From an uncultured Alphaproteobacteria bacterium (GTDB taxonomy: Bacteria; Pseudomonadota; Alphaproteobacteria; HIMB59; GCA-002718135), in the NCBI GenBank assembly GCA_902517315.1, contig CABYBP010000012.1, positions 1 through 33,820 of the forward strand: a stretch of DNA of 33,820 bases, given 5' to 3'. Below are positions 16,522 through 24,379 of the stretch, one piece after another. Position 1 is the first letter of the stretch; every line of letters starts with the position of its first letter. The translations under genes and the position numbers were made by a program. The notes beneath the pieces were generated by a model that was given only the letters and a program-made list of their open reading frames with translations, was not told the DNA's origin and ran no database searches.

Positions 16522-17328
16522 TTATCGTTTTTGCAACTGACCCTTAATCTCAAGAGGAACTAATGAAATAATGAAAAGTATTAAAGCAACCACTATTATT
16601 GAAGGCCCTGAAGAAGTATTTATTTCTAAAGAAGCAAATAATCCAAGTACTACTGATAAAATACCTGATAAAATTGCCATAACAATCATTTGTCTAGGAC
16701 TGCTGCTAATGTTTCTGGCAATAGCCGCAGGAATTAAAAGTAAACCTGTAATTAATAGTGCCCCAATCATTTTAATAGACAAAGCAATTACTCCTGCCAA
16801 TAAGAGTGTAAATATAAAATTAGAAACTTCCGGACGCATACCTTCAGCAGCTGACAAATCATAATTTACAGTTGCTGAGAATAAAGATTTCCAAATAAAA
16901 TATAAGATAATTAATATTATGCTTCCACCTATCCAAACTAAACCAATGTCTGCAGTTGTAACTGCAAGAATATCACCAAATAATAATCCCATGAGATCAA
17001 ATCGGATGTAAGATAAAAAACCAATCAATACTAAACCAATGGCAAGTGTTGAGTGAGCAAGAAGTCCAAGTAAAGAGTCCCCAGCTAGTTTCGTTCTTTT
17101 TTGTAAGCTCACAAGAAGTAAGGCAACAACAGCTGATATTACAAAAACAGAAAAAGTAATATTTAAACTAAATGAGTATGCTAATGTTACTCCTAAAATG
17201 GCTGAGTGAGATAAGGTGTCACCAAAATAAGATAACCTCCTCCAGATAACTAAGCATCCGAGTGGTCCGGCAACAATAGCTATACCAACCCCTGCAACAA
17301 GTGCACGAATAAAAAAATCATCAAACAT
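16522..17328 (-). CDS. znuB: Zinc ABC transporter permease ZnuB
   Basis: This 268-aa hydrophobic protein is an ABC-3 family permease with about eight membrane helices. Family landmarks are A-G-P-L-G-C-L-V-I-W-R-R-L-S-Y-F-G-D-T-L-S-H-S-A-I-L-G-V near residues 20-46 (the coupling region facing ZnuC), G-D-I-L-A-V, and the L-L-I-x-x-L-L-L-I-P-A-A-I-A-R segment in the C-terminal half. It forms the membrane channel through which ZnuA-delivered zinc enters the cytoplasm. Its start overlaps the znuC stop by one base and zur follows, so znuC-znuB-zur is a single operon. Related ABC-3 permeases carry manganese or iron; the adjacent Fur-type regulator and His-rich ZnuA favour zinc. Confidence 0.94.
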   Translation of the reverse strand: MFDDFFIRALVAGVGIAIVAGPLGCLVIWRRLSYFGDTLSHSAILGVTLAYSFSLNITFSVFVISAVVALLLVSLQKRTKLAGDSLLGLLAHSTLAIGLVLIGFLSYIRFDLMGLLFGDILAVTTADIGLVWIGGSIILIILYFIWKSLFSATVNYDLSAAEGMRPEVSNFIFTLLLAGVIALSIKMIGALLITGLLLIPAAIARNISSSPRQMIVMAILSGILSVVLGLFASLEINTSSGPSIIVVALILFIISLVPLEIKGQLQKR

Positions 17329-18071
17329 TAATTTTTAACACTCCCATCAGACTGATGTGAATGATCATGTTCATGTTGATAGAGGGATAGGGTAGCAGCA
17401 TTATGTTCTCCAAACAATTCTATGTAGGAAGAATTTTTTACTATTGATTTAGGTGATCCAGAACAACAAATGTGACCATTTAAACAAATTACATGATCTG
17501 TTGCAGACATAACAAAATGGAGATCATGAGATATAAGAAGGATGCCACAATTTAATTTGGTACAAATTTCTTTTATAAGATTGTATAGAGCTATTTCTCC
17601 TTTAAAATCTACTCCCTGCACAGGTTCATCTAAAACAAGTAGATCTGGTTTTTTAGCAATTGCTCTTGCGATTAAAACTCTCTGAAATTCTCCACCTGAT
17701 AAGTTATGAATCTCATTGTATATTAAATGCTGAACCCCTGTTAATTCTAGAGCTTCAATGGTTTCATCTTTATTAACATGACTTGTTAGATTCATAAAAT
17801 CTATAACTCGAAGGGGCATAGTCCAATCAATGCTAATTTTTTGCGGAACATATGCCATTTTTGTTGAATAATTTTCAAATGAACCTTCATCTGATTTTAG
17901 AATATTAAGTGCAATTTTAGCGGTAGTTGTTTTTCCTGAGCCATTTGGGCCAATCAAGGTTACAATTTTGCCCTTATGAATTTCAAGAGAGATACCTTTT
18001 ACAATCCATTTTGAAGATTTTTGGACACCGCAATCTTTTAATCTTACCAATAAATTATTATTTTCGTTCAT
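17328..18071 (-). CDS. znuC: Zinc ABC transporter ATP-binding protein ZnuC
   Basis: This 247-aa ABC ATPase powers zinc import. Walker A is G-P-N-G-S-G-K-T-T (41-49), the Q-loop glutamine is Q77 (V-P-Q-K), the signature is L-S-G-G-E (124-128), Walker B is L-L-V-L-D-E-P (144-150), and S-H-D-L-H supplies the H-loop. The C terminus ends with a small histidine cluster (H-E-H-D-H-S-H), a feature often found in zinc-related ATPases. It is the first gene of the znuC-znuB-zur operon. Its ATG is about 20 bases from the palindromic operator shared with the divergent znuA, so both units should respond together to zinc. Confidence 0.95.
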   Translation of the reverse strand: MNENNNLLVRLKDCGVQKSSKWIVKGISLEIHKGKIVTLIGPNGSGKTTTAKIALNILKSDEGSFENYSTKMAYVPQKISIDWTMPLRVIDFMNLTSHVNKDETIEALELTGVQHLIYNEIHNLSGGEFQRVLIARAIAKKPDLLVLDEPVQGVDFKGEIALYNLIKEICTKLNCGILLISHDLHFVMSATDHVICLNGHICCSGSPKSIVKNSSYIELFGEHNAATLSLYQHEHDHSHQSDGSVKN

Positions 18072-18090
18072 TTTTATATTTACAATCTAA

Positions 18091-18114
18091 AATGTAATAT
18101 TATAACATTACGTT
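18091..18114. promoter_or_regulatory. Zur-type operator (palindrome) between znuC and znuA
   Basis: The core GTAATATTATAACATTAC at 18094-18111 sits in a 24-base palindrome in which 10 of the 12 symmetric positions match. Its TGTTATAATA-like centre resembles the AT-rich Zur boxes known from proteobacteria. It occupies the 79-base gap between the divergent znuC and znuA starts, and on the minus strand it contains a TATAAT that could be the znuC -10 element. Binding there would block both promoters. Confidence 0.82.
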
Positions 18115-18150
18115 TATTAACAGACTTAATTATTAATAGGAACATTTTTT

Positions 18151-19143
18151 ATGAGACAAAACAACATTTTTTTGATGCTTTTGAAAGTATTTTTCTTTTC
18201 ATCAATTTTAGTTGCAACTTCAGCTGTAAGAGCAGAATTAAAAGTTGTAACTACAATTAAACCACTTCATTCACTAATTGCGAATGTAATGGATGGTGTA
18301 GGTGAGCCAGCACTTATAATTGAAGGAAGTACTTCTCCTCATAGCTTTACACTAAAACCTTCTCACGCCAAACTTTTAGAAGAAGCAGATATCATATTTT
18401 GGGTTGGTGAAAGTATGGAAACGTTCATGGAAAGACCTCTAGAGTCAATTGTTAAAAATGCAGAAGTTGTGGAGTTCATGGAAGTTGAAACTATCAATAA
18501 ATTGAAGTTTAGAGAAGAATCGATTTTTGAAGATCACGACGACCATGATGACCACGACGACCACGATGATCATGATGACCACGATGATCATGATGACCAC
18601 GACGACCACGATGATCATGATGACCACGGTCATGCACATGGCGAATTTGATGCTCACATTTGGCTAGATCCAATGAATGCTAAAGAAATGATTCATGAAA
18701 TAGCTCATGAGTTAGGTGATTTAGATCCAGTAAATAAGAATAAATATGAGGCTAATGCACAAGCTACAATCCAAACACTAGATCAATTAGCCAATGATAT
18801 TGAAAAAGGAATAAATAAAGATGCAAAGTTTGTTGTCTTTCATGATGCTTATCAATACTTTGAAGAAAGATTTGGAGTTAGATCTGCTGGAGCGCTTACT
18901 TTGAATACGGACGTTTTACCTGGTGCTAAACAGGTTGCTGATATTCAAGATGTAATTAAGGATAGAGGGGTAAAATGTATTTTCTCTGAACCACAGTTCA
19001 ATCCGAAGATAATTACAACGATAGCTGAAGACATGAATATCAAAAAAGGAGTTTTTGATCCTCTAGGTGCTAATATTGACTCAAATAAAGATCTTTATTT
19101 TAAGTTAATACAAAACTTAGGAGATGAACTTAAAGGTTGTTAA
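18151..19143 (+). CDS. znuA: Periplasmic zinc-binding protein ZnuA
   Basis: This 330-aa cluster A-I solute-binding protein captures zinc in the periplasm for ZnuBC. A signal peptide (hydrophobic 7-22, probable cut after A28 in S-A-V-R-A) precedes the mature start E-L-K-V-V-T-T-I-K-P-L. The metal ligands correspond to H64 (S-P-H-S-F), H169 (D-A-H-I-W-L-D-P), H231 (V-F-H-D-A-Y-Q-Y-F-E) and D303 (F-D-P-L-G). Between the first two lies the flexible charged loop typical of zinc-specific members; here it is an unusual run of ten H-D-D triplets followed by H-G-H-A-H-G (from residue 129). A weak Shine-Dalgarno (AGGA) lies before ATG 18151. It is divergent from znuC-znuB-zur across the Zur operator. 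Confidence 0.97.
   Translation: MRQNNIFLMLLKVFFFSSILVATSAVRAELKVVTTIKPLHSLIANVMDGVGEPALIIEGSTSPHSFTLKPSHAKLLEEADIIFWVGESMETFMERPLESIVKNAEVVEFMEVETINKLKFREESIFEDHDDHDDHDDHDDHDDHDDHDDHDDHDDHDDHGHAHGEFDAHIWLDPMNAKEMIHEIAHELGDLDPVNKNKYEANAQATIQTLDQLANDIEKGINKDAKFVVFHDAYQYFEERFGVRSAGALTLNTDVLPGAKQVADIQDVIKDRGVKCIFSEPQFNPKIITTIAEDMNIKKGVFDPLGANIDSNKDLYFKLIQNLGDELKGC
18535..18624 (+). repeat. Ten tandem 9-bp units encoding His-Asp-Asp in znuA
   Basis: Ten consecutive 9-base units encode H-D-D. Units use mixed CAC/CAT and GAC/GAT codons. A 27-base block (CACGACGAC, CACGATGAT, CATGATGAC) occurs at units 3-5 and again at units 8-10, with an 18-base partial copy at units 6-7, which points to growth by duplication of blocks rather than of single triplets. 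The next codons give H-G-H-A-H-G. Confidence 0.95.
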
Positions 19144-19172
19144 AAATATATTTTAAATATTAAATTTAAATT

Positions 19173-19197
19173 GAGGGTGTTTATTAACAGCACCCTC
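19173..19197 (-). terminator. Hairpin between znuA and the cysteine-rich small gene
   Basis: GAGGGTG (19173-19179) pairs with CACCCTC (19191-19197) around an 11-base loop, a 7-bp stem with five G-C pairs. On the minus strand it covers the stop of the cysteine-rich gene and is followed by AATTTAAATTT, a weak T-tract. It lies 30 bases after the znuA stop, but on the plus strand the following bases are not T-rich. It may end either transcript; I favour the small gene. Confidence 0.5.
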
Positions 19198-19267
19198 CAC
19201 CTTCACAAGTACAGCAACAGCTACAACTGCAACCACACTTTGGTGGGTTTGGATTTTGATTTTTCAT
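19184..19267 (-). CDS. Cysteine-rich miniprotein, 27 aa (metallothionein-like composition)
   Basis: The minus strand from ATG 19267 to TAA at 19184-19186 encodes 27 residues. The N-terminal ten are polar and proline-rich (M-K-N-Q-N-P-N-P-P-K). The rest holds nine cysteines at 11, 13, 15, 17, 18, 19, 21, 26 and 27, in C-x-C, C-C and C-C-C arrangements separated by G, S, T and E. That spacing resembles metal-thiolate peptides, and I infer possible Zn or Cu binding; I do not recognise a named family. AGG lies seven bases before the ATG, which is better than most genes here have, and a hairpin covers the 3' end. It is convergent with znuA and divergent from pirin, with 43 bases to the pirin start. 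It is so short that chance cannot be excluded, but cysteine runs are rare in AT-rich random sequence. Confidence 0.6.
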   Translation of the reverse strand: MKNQNPNPPKCGCSCSCCCTCEGGGCC

Positions 19268-19310
19268 AAAGGTACCTATATCTATATCTTGAGAATTTTT
19301 AAACAAATTT

Positions 19311-20168
19311 ATGAGAAAAATAATAGAAATTAAAGAATGTATGAAGACTTTCGAGGGTGACGGGATACCTGTAACGAGAGCTTTCCCCGTCCCTGGGATG
19401 AGAGAAAATGATCCATTCCTTCTTTTTGATCATTTTGGTCCTATTAATTATGAGCCTGGAGGAGCAACCGGTGTTCCAGCTCATCCCCATTGTGGATTTG
19501 AGGCTATTACCTATATGCTTGGCGGTGAAGTAGAACATCGAGATTCATTTGGAGGACAAGCAGAAATTGAAACGGGTGACGTACAATGGATGACTACTGG
19601 GTCAGGTTTAATTCATTCTGAATTAGTGACAGAAAAATTTAAAAAGAGTGGAGGAGTCATGCAAGGATTACAAATCTGGGTTAACCTTCCACAAAAAAAT
19701 AAAAAAGTGAAACCTTGGTATCAGCATATTAAAAGAAATACTATTCCTACAGTATCCAAAAATGAGAATATAGACATTAAAGTTCTTGTGGGTGAAATAA
19801 ATGGAACCAAATCAAAAATTCAAACTTATTCACCTGTATCTATATTTGATATTCAGTTTTCAAAACCAGATATGACAAGGTTTAAAGTTGATAAGGAACA
19901 AAACTTAATGATTTATATTATTGATGGTCAGTTGCAATTTTCTGATCTTGATAAAATAGCAAACAAAGGTGATATGATTTATTTTGATCAATTAAGTGAT
20001 GAGATTCAACTTACATCAATATCAGAAAATGGATCTTATTTAGTTTTAGCAGGTCAACCTCTGCAAGAACCTGTTGCACGTTACGGTCCGTTTGTTACCA
20101 ACACTGAGGGTGAAATTAAACAAGCTATGATGGACTATCAAGATGGCAAGATGGGAAGCTTAACTTAA
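19311..20168 (+). CDS. Pirin-family cupin protein
   Basis: This 285-aa bicupin is a pirin. The N-terminal cupin carries the metal ligands H58 and H60 (G-V-P-A-H-P-H-C-G-F-E) and H102 and E104 (G-S-G-L-I-H-S-E), matching the Fe site of human pirin (H56, H58, H101, E103). Other landmarks are D-P-F-L-L-F-D-H-F, G-x-V-x-H-R-D-S-x-G and G-L-Q-I-W-V-N-L-P. The C-terminal cupin (about 165-285) ends with A-G-Q-P-L-x-E-P-V-A-R-Y-G-P-F-V. Bacterial pirins include quercetin dioxygenases and redox-responsive regulators; which applies here is unknown. M11 is an alternative start. It overlaps the convergent trmL by nine bases. Confidence 0.95.
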   Translation: MRKIIEIKECMKTFEGDGIPVTRAFPVPGMRENDPFLLFDHFGPINYEPGGATGVPAHPHCGFEAITYMLGGEVEHRDSFGGQAEIETGDVQWMTTGSGLIHSELVTEKFKKSGGVMQGLQIWVNLPQKNKKVKPWYQHIKRNTIPTVSKNENIDIKVLVGEINGTKSKIQTYSPVSIFDIQFSKPDMTRFKVDKEQNLMIYIIDGQLQFSDLDKIANKGDMIYFDQLSDEIQLTSISENGSYLVLAGQPLQEPVARYGPFVTNTEGEIKQAMMDYQDGKMGSLT

Positions 20169-20612
20169 TTTTAATTGTCTTAACATTTCACCCGCAACTA
20201 TAGCCACAGAACTACTAAGATTAATTGACCGTGGACCATCAATCATTGGTATGGTTAATCTTTCATTCACAGAGTCGTGAACATACTCAGGAACTCCTGC
20301 ACTTTCTCTTCCAAATAAAATAATATCATTTGATTGAAATTTATAATCAAAATAACTTTTTTGACTTTTTGTTGTAAGTAAAATTAATCTATGAGAGTTT
20401 TCCTGTGACCATTCTTTAAATTTATCCCAACTCAAATGTTTTGTAAGATCAAGATAATCAAAATAATCCATCGAAGCTCTTTTTAGTCGTTTATCATCGA
20501 TTACAAAACCTGCTGGCTCAATGATATCGATAGATATTCCAAGACAAGCACCCAATCTAAAAATGTTTCCAGCATTTTGAGGAATATCAGGTTCAAAGAG
20601 TGCAATTCTCAT
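20160..20612 (-). CDS. trmL: tRNA (cytidine(34)/uridine(34)-2'-O)-methyltransferase TrmL
   Basis: This 150-aa SPOUT methyltransferase modifies the ribose of the wobble nucleotide in leucine tRNAs, using S-adenosylmethionine bound in a trefoil knot. Diagnostic stretches are the N-terminal L-F-E-P-D-I-P-Q-N-A-G-N-I-F-R-L, the F-G-R-E-S-A-G-V-P motif, and the knot I-P-M-I-D-G-P-R-S-I-N-L-S-S-S-V-A-I. The protein consists of little more than the knot domain, which matches TrmL/YibK rather than the longer TrmH. Its ATG lies 93 bases from the divergent petA start; the 3' end overlaps pirin. Confidence 0.95.
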   Translation of the reverse strand: MRIALFEPDIPQNAGNIFRLGACLGISIDIIEPAGFVIDDKRLKRASMDYFDYLDLTKHLSWDKFKEWSQENSHRLILLTTKSQKSYFDYKFQSNDIILFGRESAGVPEYVHDSVNERLTIPMIDGPRSINLSSSVAIVAGEMLRQLKLS

Positions 20613-20705
20613 AAATTTATACTATATTAAGTAAACTTGCGTCACGCTGGCACATATATATTCAGTATTTTTTTTATTAATTCATATATAACAAAAAACA
20701 AAAAA

Positions 20706-21233
20706 ATGGCTAAAAAACCCAACAATAATAGAAGAGATTTTCTTCAGTTAAGTACTCTAACACTTGGTGGAATAGGGACAGCCGCATTTATATGGCCATT
20801 CATAAAAAGTATGAGTCCAGCAGAAGATACCTTAGCAGCAGGATCAACAGAAGTTGATATTAGTATGATTGAAGAAGGTCAGAGTGTAACTATTAAATGG
20901 AGAGGTAAACCTGTTTTCATTAAAAAAAGAACAAAAGAAGAGATTGAAGCTGCTAAGATGGTTCAAGCTTCAGATTTAAGAGACCCTCAAGATGACGCAG
21001 ATAGAGTTCAGAAAGAAGAATGGCTAGTTTTAGTAGGCGTATGCACACATTTAGGTTGTGTACCACTCGGTCAAAAATTATCTGATATGAAAGGTGATTA
21101 TGATGGATGGTATTGTCCTTGTCATGGATCACATTATGATACTTCTGGTAGAATTAGAAAAGGACCAGCTCCAACAAATTTGGACGTGCCGCCGTATAGC
21201 TTTTTAAACGACACTACTATAAAGATTGGTTAA
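20706..21233 (+). CDS. petA: Ubiquinol-cytochrome c reductase Rieske iron-sulfur subunit
   Basis: This is the Rieske subunit of the cytochrome bc1 complex, which takes an electron from ubiquinol at the Qo site and passes it to cytochrome c1. I choose ATG 20706 (175 aa); the open frame extends upstream only to a TTG and gives no family-like sequence. The N terminus has R-R-D-F-L-Q followed by a hydrophobic helix (about 17-35), the twin-arginine-type anchor typical of this subunit. The 2Fe-2S motifs are C113-T-H115-L-G-C118 and C137-P-C139-H140-G-S, with C118 and C139 expected to form the disulfide. It starts the petA-petB-petC operon, with petB two bases after its stop. Confidence 0.96.
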   Translation: MAKKPNNNRRDFLQLSTLTLGGIGTAAFIWPFIKSMSPAEDTLAAGSTEVDISMIEEGQSVTIKWRGKPVFIKKRTKEEIEAAKMVQASDLRDPQDDADRVQKEEWLVLVGVCTHLGCVPLGQKLSDMKGDYDGWYCPCHGSHYDTSGRIRKGPAPTNLDVPPYSFLNDTTIKIG

Positions 21234-21235
21234 AT

Positions 21236-22528
21236 ATGGATCAAAATAGAAAAGTACATCAATTCAAAAATCCTGTCCTAAACTGGATAGAGTTTAGACT
21301 ACCTATAATTTCTTATTTCAAAAAAGAATATGGTGATTATCCAATGCCAAAAAACTGTAACTACTTTTGGAGTTTTGGTGCATTGGCAACAATTACACTT
21401 GTTACAATGATTGTGAGTGGAATCTTCTTAGCGATGAATTACACACCTCATACTGATATGGCATTTGATAGTGTTGAGAGAATAATGCGAGATGTTAATT
21501 ATGGATGGTTGATGCGATATCTTCATTCAAATGGAGCAGCGTTCTTTTTTATAATCGTCTATATTCATATGGTAAGAGCAATGTACTTTGGTTCTTACAA
21601 ATATCCACGAGAATTAAATTGGATACTTGGTGTGTTCATTTTTCTTTTGATGATTGCAACATCTTTTCTTGGTTATACCCTACCTTGGGGACAAATGTCT
21701 TACTGGGGAGCAACAGTTATTACTAACTTATTTAGTGCTATTCCTTTAATTGGGGAAGGTTTGAAAACATGGTTATTAGGAGATTATAATGTTGGAAATG
21801 CAACTCTTAATCGTTTCTTCGCCCTTCACTATGTTTTGCCATTTGTTATTTTTGGTGTTGTTGGTCTACATGTTGCAGCAGTACACGTTCATGGATCAAA
21901 CAATCCAGATGGAATTGATATTAAATCAAAAAATGATTCAGTAAACTTTTTCCCTTACATGCTTGTTAAGGATACTGTAGCAATGTGCGCTTTTGGTGTG
22001 GCAATCTCTGCGGTAATATTTTTTGGTCCTAACCTAATGGCAGAAGTTGATAATTACATTCCAGCTGATCCATTGGTAACGCCAGCTCATATTGTTCCAA
22101 ACTGGTATCTTGCACCATTTTATGCAATTTTAAGAGCTGTTCCTGATAAATTAGGTGGTGTTTTACTAATGTTTGGCGCTATAGCAATTCTTTTTGTTTT
22201 ACCATGGCTTGATACATCTAAAGTAAGAAGTTGTAACTACAGACCAATTTATAAATGGCTAATGATGGCTTTCTTTGTTAACTTTTTTATTCTAGGTTAT
22301 GTAGGAATGTTACCTGCAGAGGGATTATATCTTTTAATTGCAAGAGTAGGTTTAGTTTATTATTTTGGCTTCTTTTTAGTATTAACTCCTTTTATTGGAT
22401 GGATAGAAAAACCAAATAAGCTACCTCTAAGTATCAGTGATGTTTATTCTAAAAATATAGAGCAAACAATCGGCGGTGGAGAAAAAGGAATACCTTCACC
22501 TGCAATGCAGAAAGATACTCATCTCTAA
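21236..22528 (+). CDS. petB: Cytochrome b subunit of the bc1 complex, with PNWY instead of PEWY
   Basis: This 430-aa, eight-helix cytochrome b holds both haems b and the two quinone sites of complex III. Haem ligands are H97 and H198 for one haem and H111 and H212 for the other, in the R-Y-L-H-S-N-G ... Y-I-H-M-V-R and L-H-Y-V-L ... G-L-H-V-A contexts. [20 protein letters not shown] matches the alphaproteobacterial form. The Qo motif, normally P-E-W-Y, reads P288-N289-W290-Y291 here (codons CCA AAC TGG TAT at 22097-22108), so the conserved glutamate thought to take part in quinol deprotonation is an asparagine. The rest of the region ([12 protein letters not shown]) is intact. It lies between petA and petC. 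Confidence 0.97.
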   Translation: MDQNRKVHQFKNPVLNWIEFRLPIISYFKKEYGDYPMPKNCNYFWSFGALATITLVTMIVSGIFLAMNYTPHTDMAFDSVERIMRDVNYGWLMRYLHSNGAAFFFIIVYIHMVRAMYFGSYKYPRELNWILGVFIFLLMIATSFLGYTLPWGQMSYWGATVITNLFSAIPLIGEGLKTWLLGDYNVGNATLNRFFALHYVLPFVIFGVVGLHVAAVHVHGSNNPDGIDIKSKNDSVNFFPYMLVKDTVAMCAFGVAISAVIFFGPNLMAEVDNYIPADPLVTPAHIVPNWYLAPFYAILRAVPDKLGGVLLMFGAIAILFVLPWLDTSKVRSCNYRPIYKWLMMAFFVNFFILGYVGMLPAEGLYLLIARVGLVYYFGFFLVLTPFIGWIEKPNKLPLSISDVYSKNIEQTIGGGEKGIPSPAMQKDTHL

Positions 22529-22530
22529 GA

Positions 22531-23280
22531 ATGCGTTTCTTATTTATCGCTTTAATACTTTTTACGACAAATATTTTTGCGGCTGAAATGTCCAGTGAAA
22601 AAATGCCTACGCATGATTGGTCTTTTCAGGGAGTAACGGGAACTTTTGATAGAGCTGCAATCCAAAGAGGATATAAAGTTTACCGAGAAGTTTGTGCAGG
22701 ATGTCATTCTATGAGATTGTTATATTATAGAGATCTTTTGGATGTCGGTTTTTCTGAAGCTCAAATAAAAGTAATTGCTTCTGAATATACTGTTTTGGAT
22801 GGTCCTAATGATGATGGTGAAATGTTTGAAAGACCAGCTAGACCAGCAGACAAATTTGTTAATCCATATGCTAATAATAATGAAGCTAGAGCTAATAATA
22901 ATGGAGCATACCCGCCAGATTTAAGTGTAATTACAAAATCACGAAAGTATGGAGTTGATTACATTTATAACCTTCTCCTAGGTTATGTAGAGCCACCAAA
23001 AGGAATGGAAGTTGGTAATGGTATGTATTACAATAAATGGATGGCTGGAAATCAAATAGCAATGCCAGCTCCAATAGCAGATGGAAGTGTTGATTATGAT
23101 GATGGTACAGATAATAATGCTGAACAGTTATCAGCAGATGTAACTCATTTTCTTCAATGGGCAGCAGAACCAGAAATGGAAGAAAGAAAAAACTTAGGAA
23201 TAAAGGTAATATTATTTTTTATTATTCTTGGAACAATAGTTTATTTAGCAAAAAATAGACTTTGGCGTGATGTCACTTAG
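22531..23280 (+). CDS. petC: Cytochrome c1 of the bc1 complex
   Basis: This 249-aa subunit carries electrons from the Rieske protein to soluble or membrane cytochrome c. It has a signal peptide (about 1-18, cut near I-F-A-A), the covalent haem motif C55-x-x-C58-H59 in V-C-A-G-C-H-S-M-R, a N-P-Y-x-N-N-E-x-A-R segment, P-P-D-L-S and a probable axial methionine at M178 in Q-I-A-M-P-A-P. A single C-terminal membrane helix (about 224-241) ends in K-N-R-L-W-R. The start follows the petB stop by two bases. The 3' end overlaps ychF by four bases, so the petABC message has no free terminator region. Confidence 0.96.
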   Translation: MRFLFIALILFTTNIFAAEMSSEKMPTHDWSFQGVTGTFDRAAIQRGYKVYREVCAGCHSMRLLYYRDLLDVGFSEAQIKVIASEYTVLDGPNDDGEMFERPARPADKFVNPYANNNEARANNNGAYPPDLSVITKSRKYGVDYIYNLLLGYVEPPKGMEVGNGMYYNKWMAGNQIAMPAPIADGSVDYDDGTDNNAEQLSADVTHFLQWAAEPEMEERKNLGIKVILFFIILGTIVYLAKNRLWRDVT

Positions 23281-24377
23281 ACATTAAATAAAAAGTTCAT
23301 TACATCTCCGTCTTTTACTATGTAATCTTTACCTTCTTGTCTTAGCCTTCCCGCATCTCTACTTCCAGCATCCCCATTATTATTAACATAATCATTGTAA
23401 GATACAGTCTCCGCTCTTATGAAGCCTTTTTCAAAATCTGTATGAATTTTCCCTGCGGCTTGAGGTGCAAAAGTATTCATTTTTATTGTCCACGATCTTG
23501 ATTCTTTTGGTCCGCATGTAAAATAGTTAATCAAACCTAAAAGTTTATATCCTGATTTTATTACTTTACTTAATGTAGTTTGATCTAAATTAAGTTCTTT
23601 AAGAAATTCTAGTTTCTCTTCCTCATTATCTAATTCTGCTATTTGAGCTTCAATTGATGCTGATATTAAAACTACAGAATGATTATTTTTTTTAGCAAAC
23701 TCAATAACTTTTTCTGATAGTTCGTTTCCAGTATGAATAGACTCTTCATCTACATTACAAATGTACATAGTGGGCTTTAGACTAATTAGGTTAAGACTAT
23801 TTACAAAGTCAATTTCATTACTAGCAAACTCATCAATTTTTAAGATGCCATTACCATCAAGTATTTGCAAGATATTATTTATTATATCAAATTGATGCTT
23901 TGCTTCTTTATCATTTGTTTTTAATTTTTTTTCTAAATTTGATTTTTTATTATTTAAACTTTCAAGATCAGCCAATTGTAATTCCAAATTTATTGTTTCA
24001 ATATCATCTATTGGGTCAATTTTTGATGATACATGAGTGATATTTGTATCTTCAAAACATCTAACAACATGTGCTATTGCATCAACTTCTCTTACATGTC
24101 CTAAAAATTTATTTCCTAACCCCTCTCCTTGTGAGGCTCCTTTTACTAATCCTGCGATATCAACAAAATCCATAAAAGAAGGAATTATTTTCTCACTCTT
24201 TCCAATGTCTGCTAGTTTATCTAATCTATCATCAGGTACTGCAACCCTTCCTATATTTGGTTCTATAGTTGCAAATGGATAATTTGCTGCCTCTGCTTTA
24301 TTGGATTGGGTTAGAGCATTAAATAAAGTAGATTTACCAACATTTGGTAATCCAACAATTCCACATTTAAATCCCAT
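23277..24377 (-). CDS. ychF: Redox-/ribosome-linked ATPase YchF (OLA1 family)
   Basis: This 366-aa Obg-family P-loop protein is YchF, which binds ribosomes and prefers ATP to GTP. G1 is G-L-P-N-V-G-K-S-T (about 8-16), the switch region has Y-P-F-A-T-I-E-P-N, G3 is D-I-A-G-L-V-K-G-A-S-x-G-E-G-L-G-N, and the specificity motif is N-V-D-E in place of NKxD, as expected for YchF. A coiled-coil insert lies around 130-165, and a C-terminal TGS domain (about 283-366) contains A-G-x-I-H-T-D-F-E-K-G-F-I-R-A-E. It is followed upstream by pth two bases away, part of the run from lgt to ychF. Confidence 0.97.
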   Translation of the reverse strand: MGFKCGIVGLPNVGKSTLFNALTQSNKAEAANYPFATIEPNIGRVAVPDDRLDKLADIGKSEKIIPSFMDFVDIAGLVKGASQGEGLGNKFLGHVREVDAIAHVVRCFEDTNITHVSSKIDPIDDIETINLELQLADLESLNNKKSNLEKKLKTNDKEAKHQFDIINNILQILDGNGILKIDEFASNEIDFVNSLNLISLKPTMYICNVDEESIHTGNELSEKVIEFAKKNNHSVVLISASIEAQIAELDNEEEKLEFLKELNLDQTTLSKVIKSGYKLLGLINYFTCGPKESRSWTIKMNTFAPQAAGKIHTDFEKGFIRAETVSYNDYVNNNGDAGSRDAGRLRQEGKDYIVKDGDVMNFLFNV

Positions 24378-24379
24378 AA

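Noticed and set aside
16571..16864. 97-aa plus-strand open frame opposite znuB
   Set aside because: It is antisense to a well-supported membrane protein; hydrophobic codons read backwards keep frames open.
18535..18624. Tandem repeat as a CRISPR array or intergenic satellite
   Set aside because: Units are 9 bases, contiguous, in frame and code for H-D-D within znuA; there are no spacers.
18445..18657. Minus-strand frame rich in I, V and M opposite the znuA repeat, resembling a membrane segment
   Set aside because: It is simply the reverse complement of the His-Asp-Asp codons; no independent support.
19299..19538. 79-aa minus-strand frame at the start of pirin
   Set aside because: It is antisense to the metal-binding cupin of pirin, which has clear catalytic residues.
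20637..20705. Upstream TTG start for the Rieske subunit
   Set aside because: The extra 23 residues look unlike any Rieske N terminus; ATG 20706 places the twin-arginine anchor correctly.
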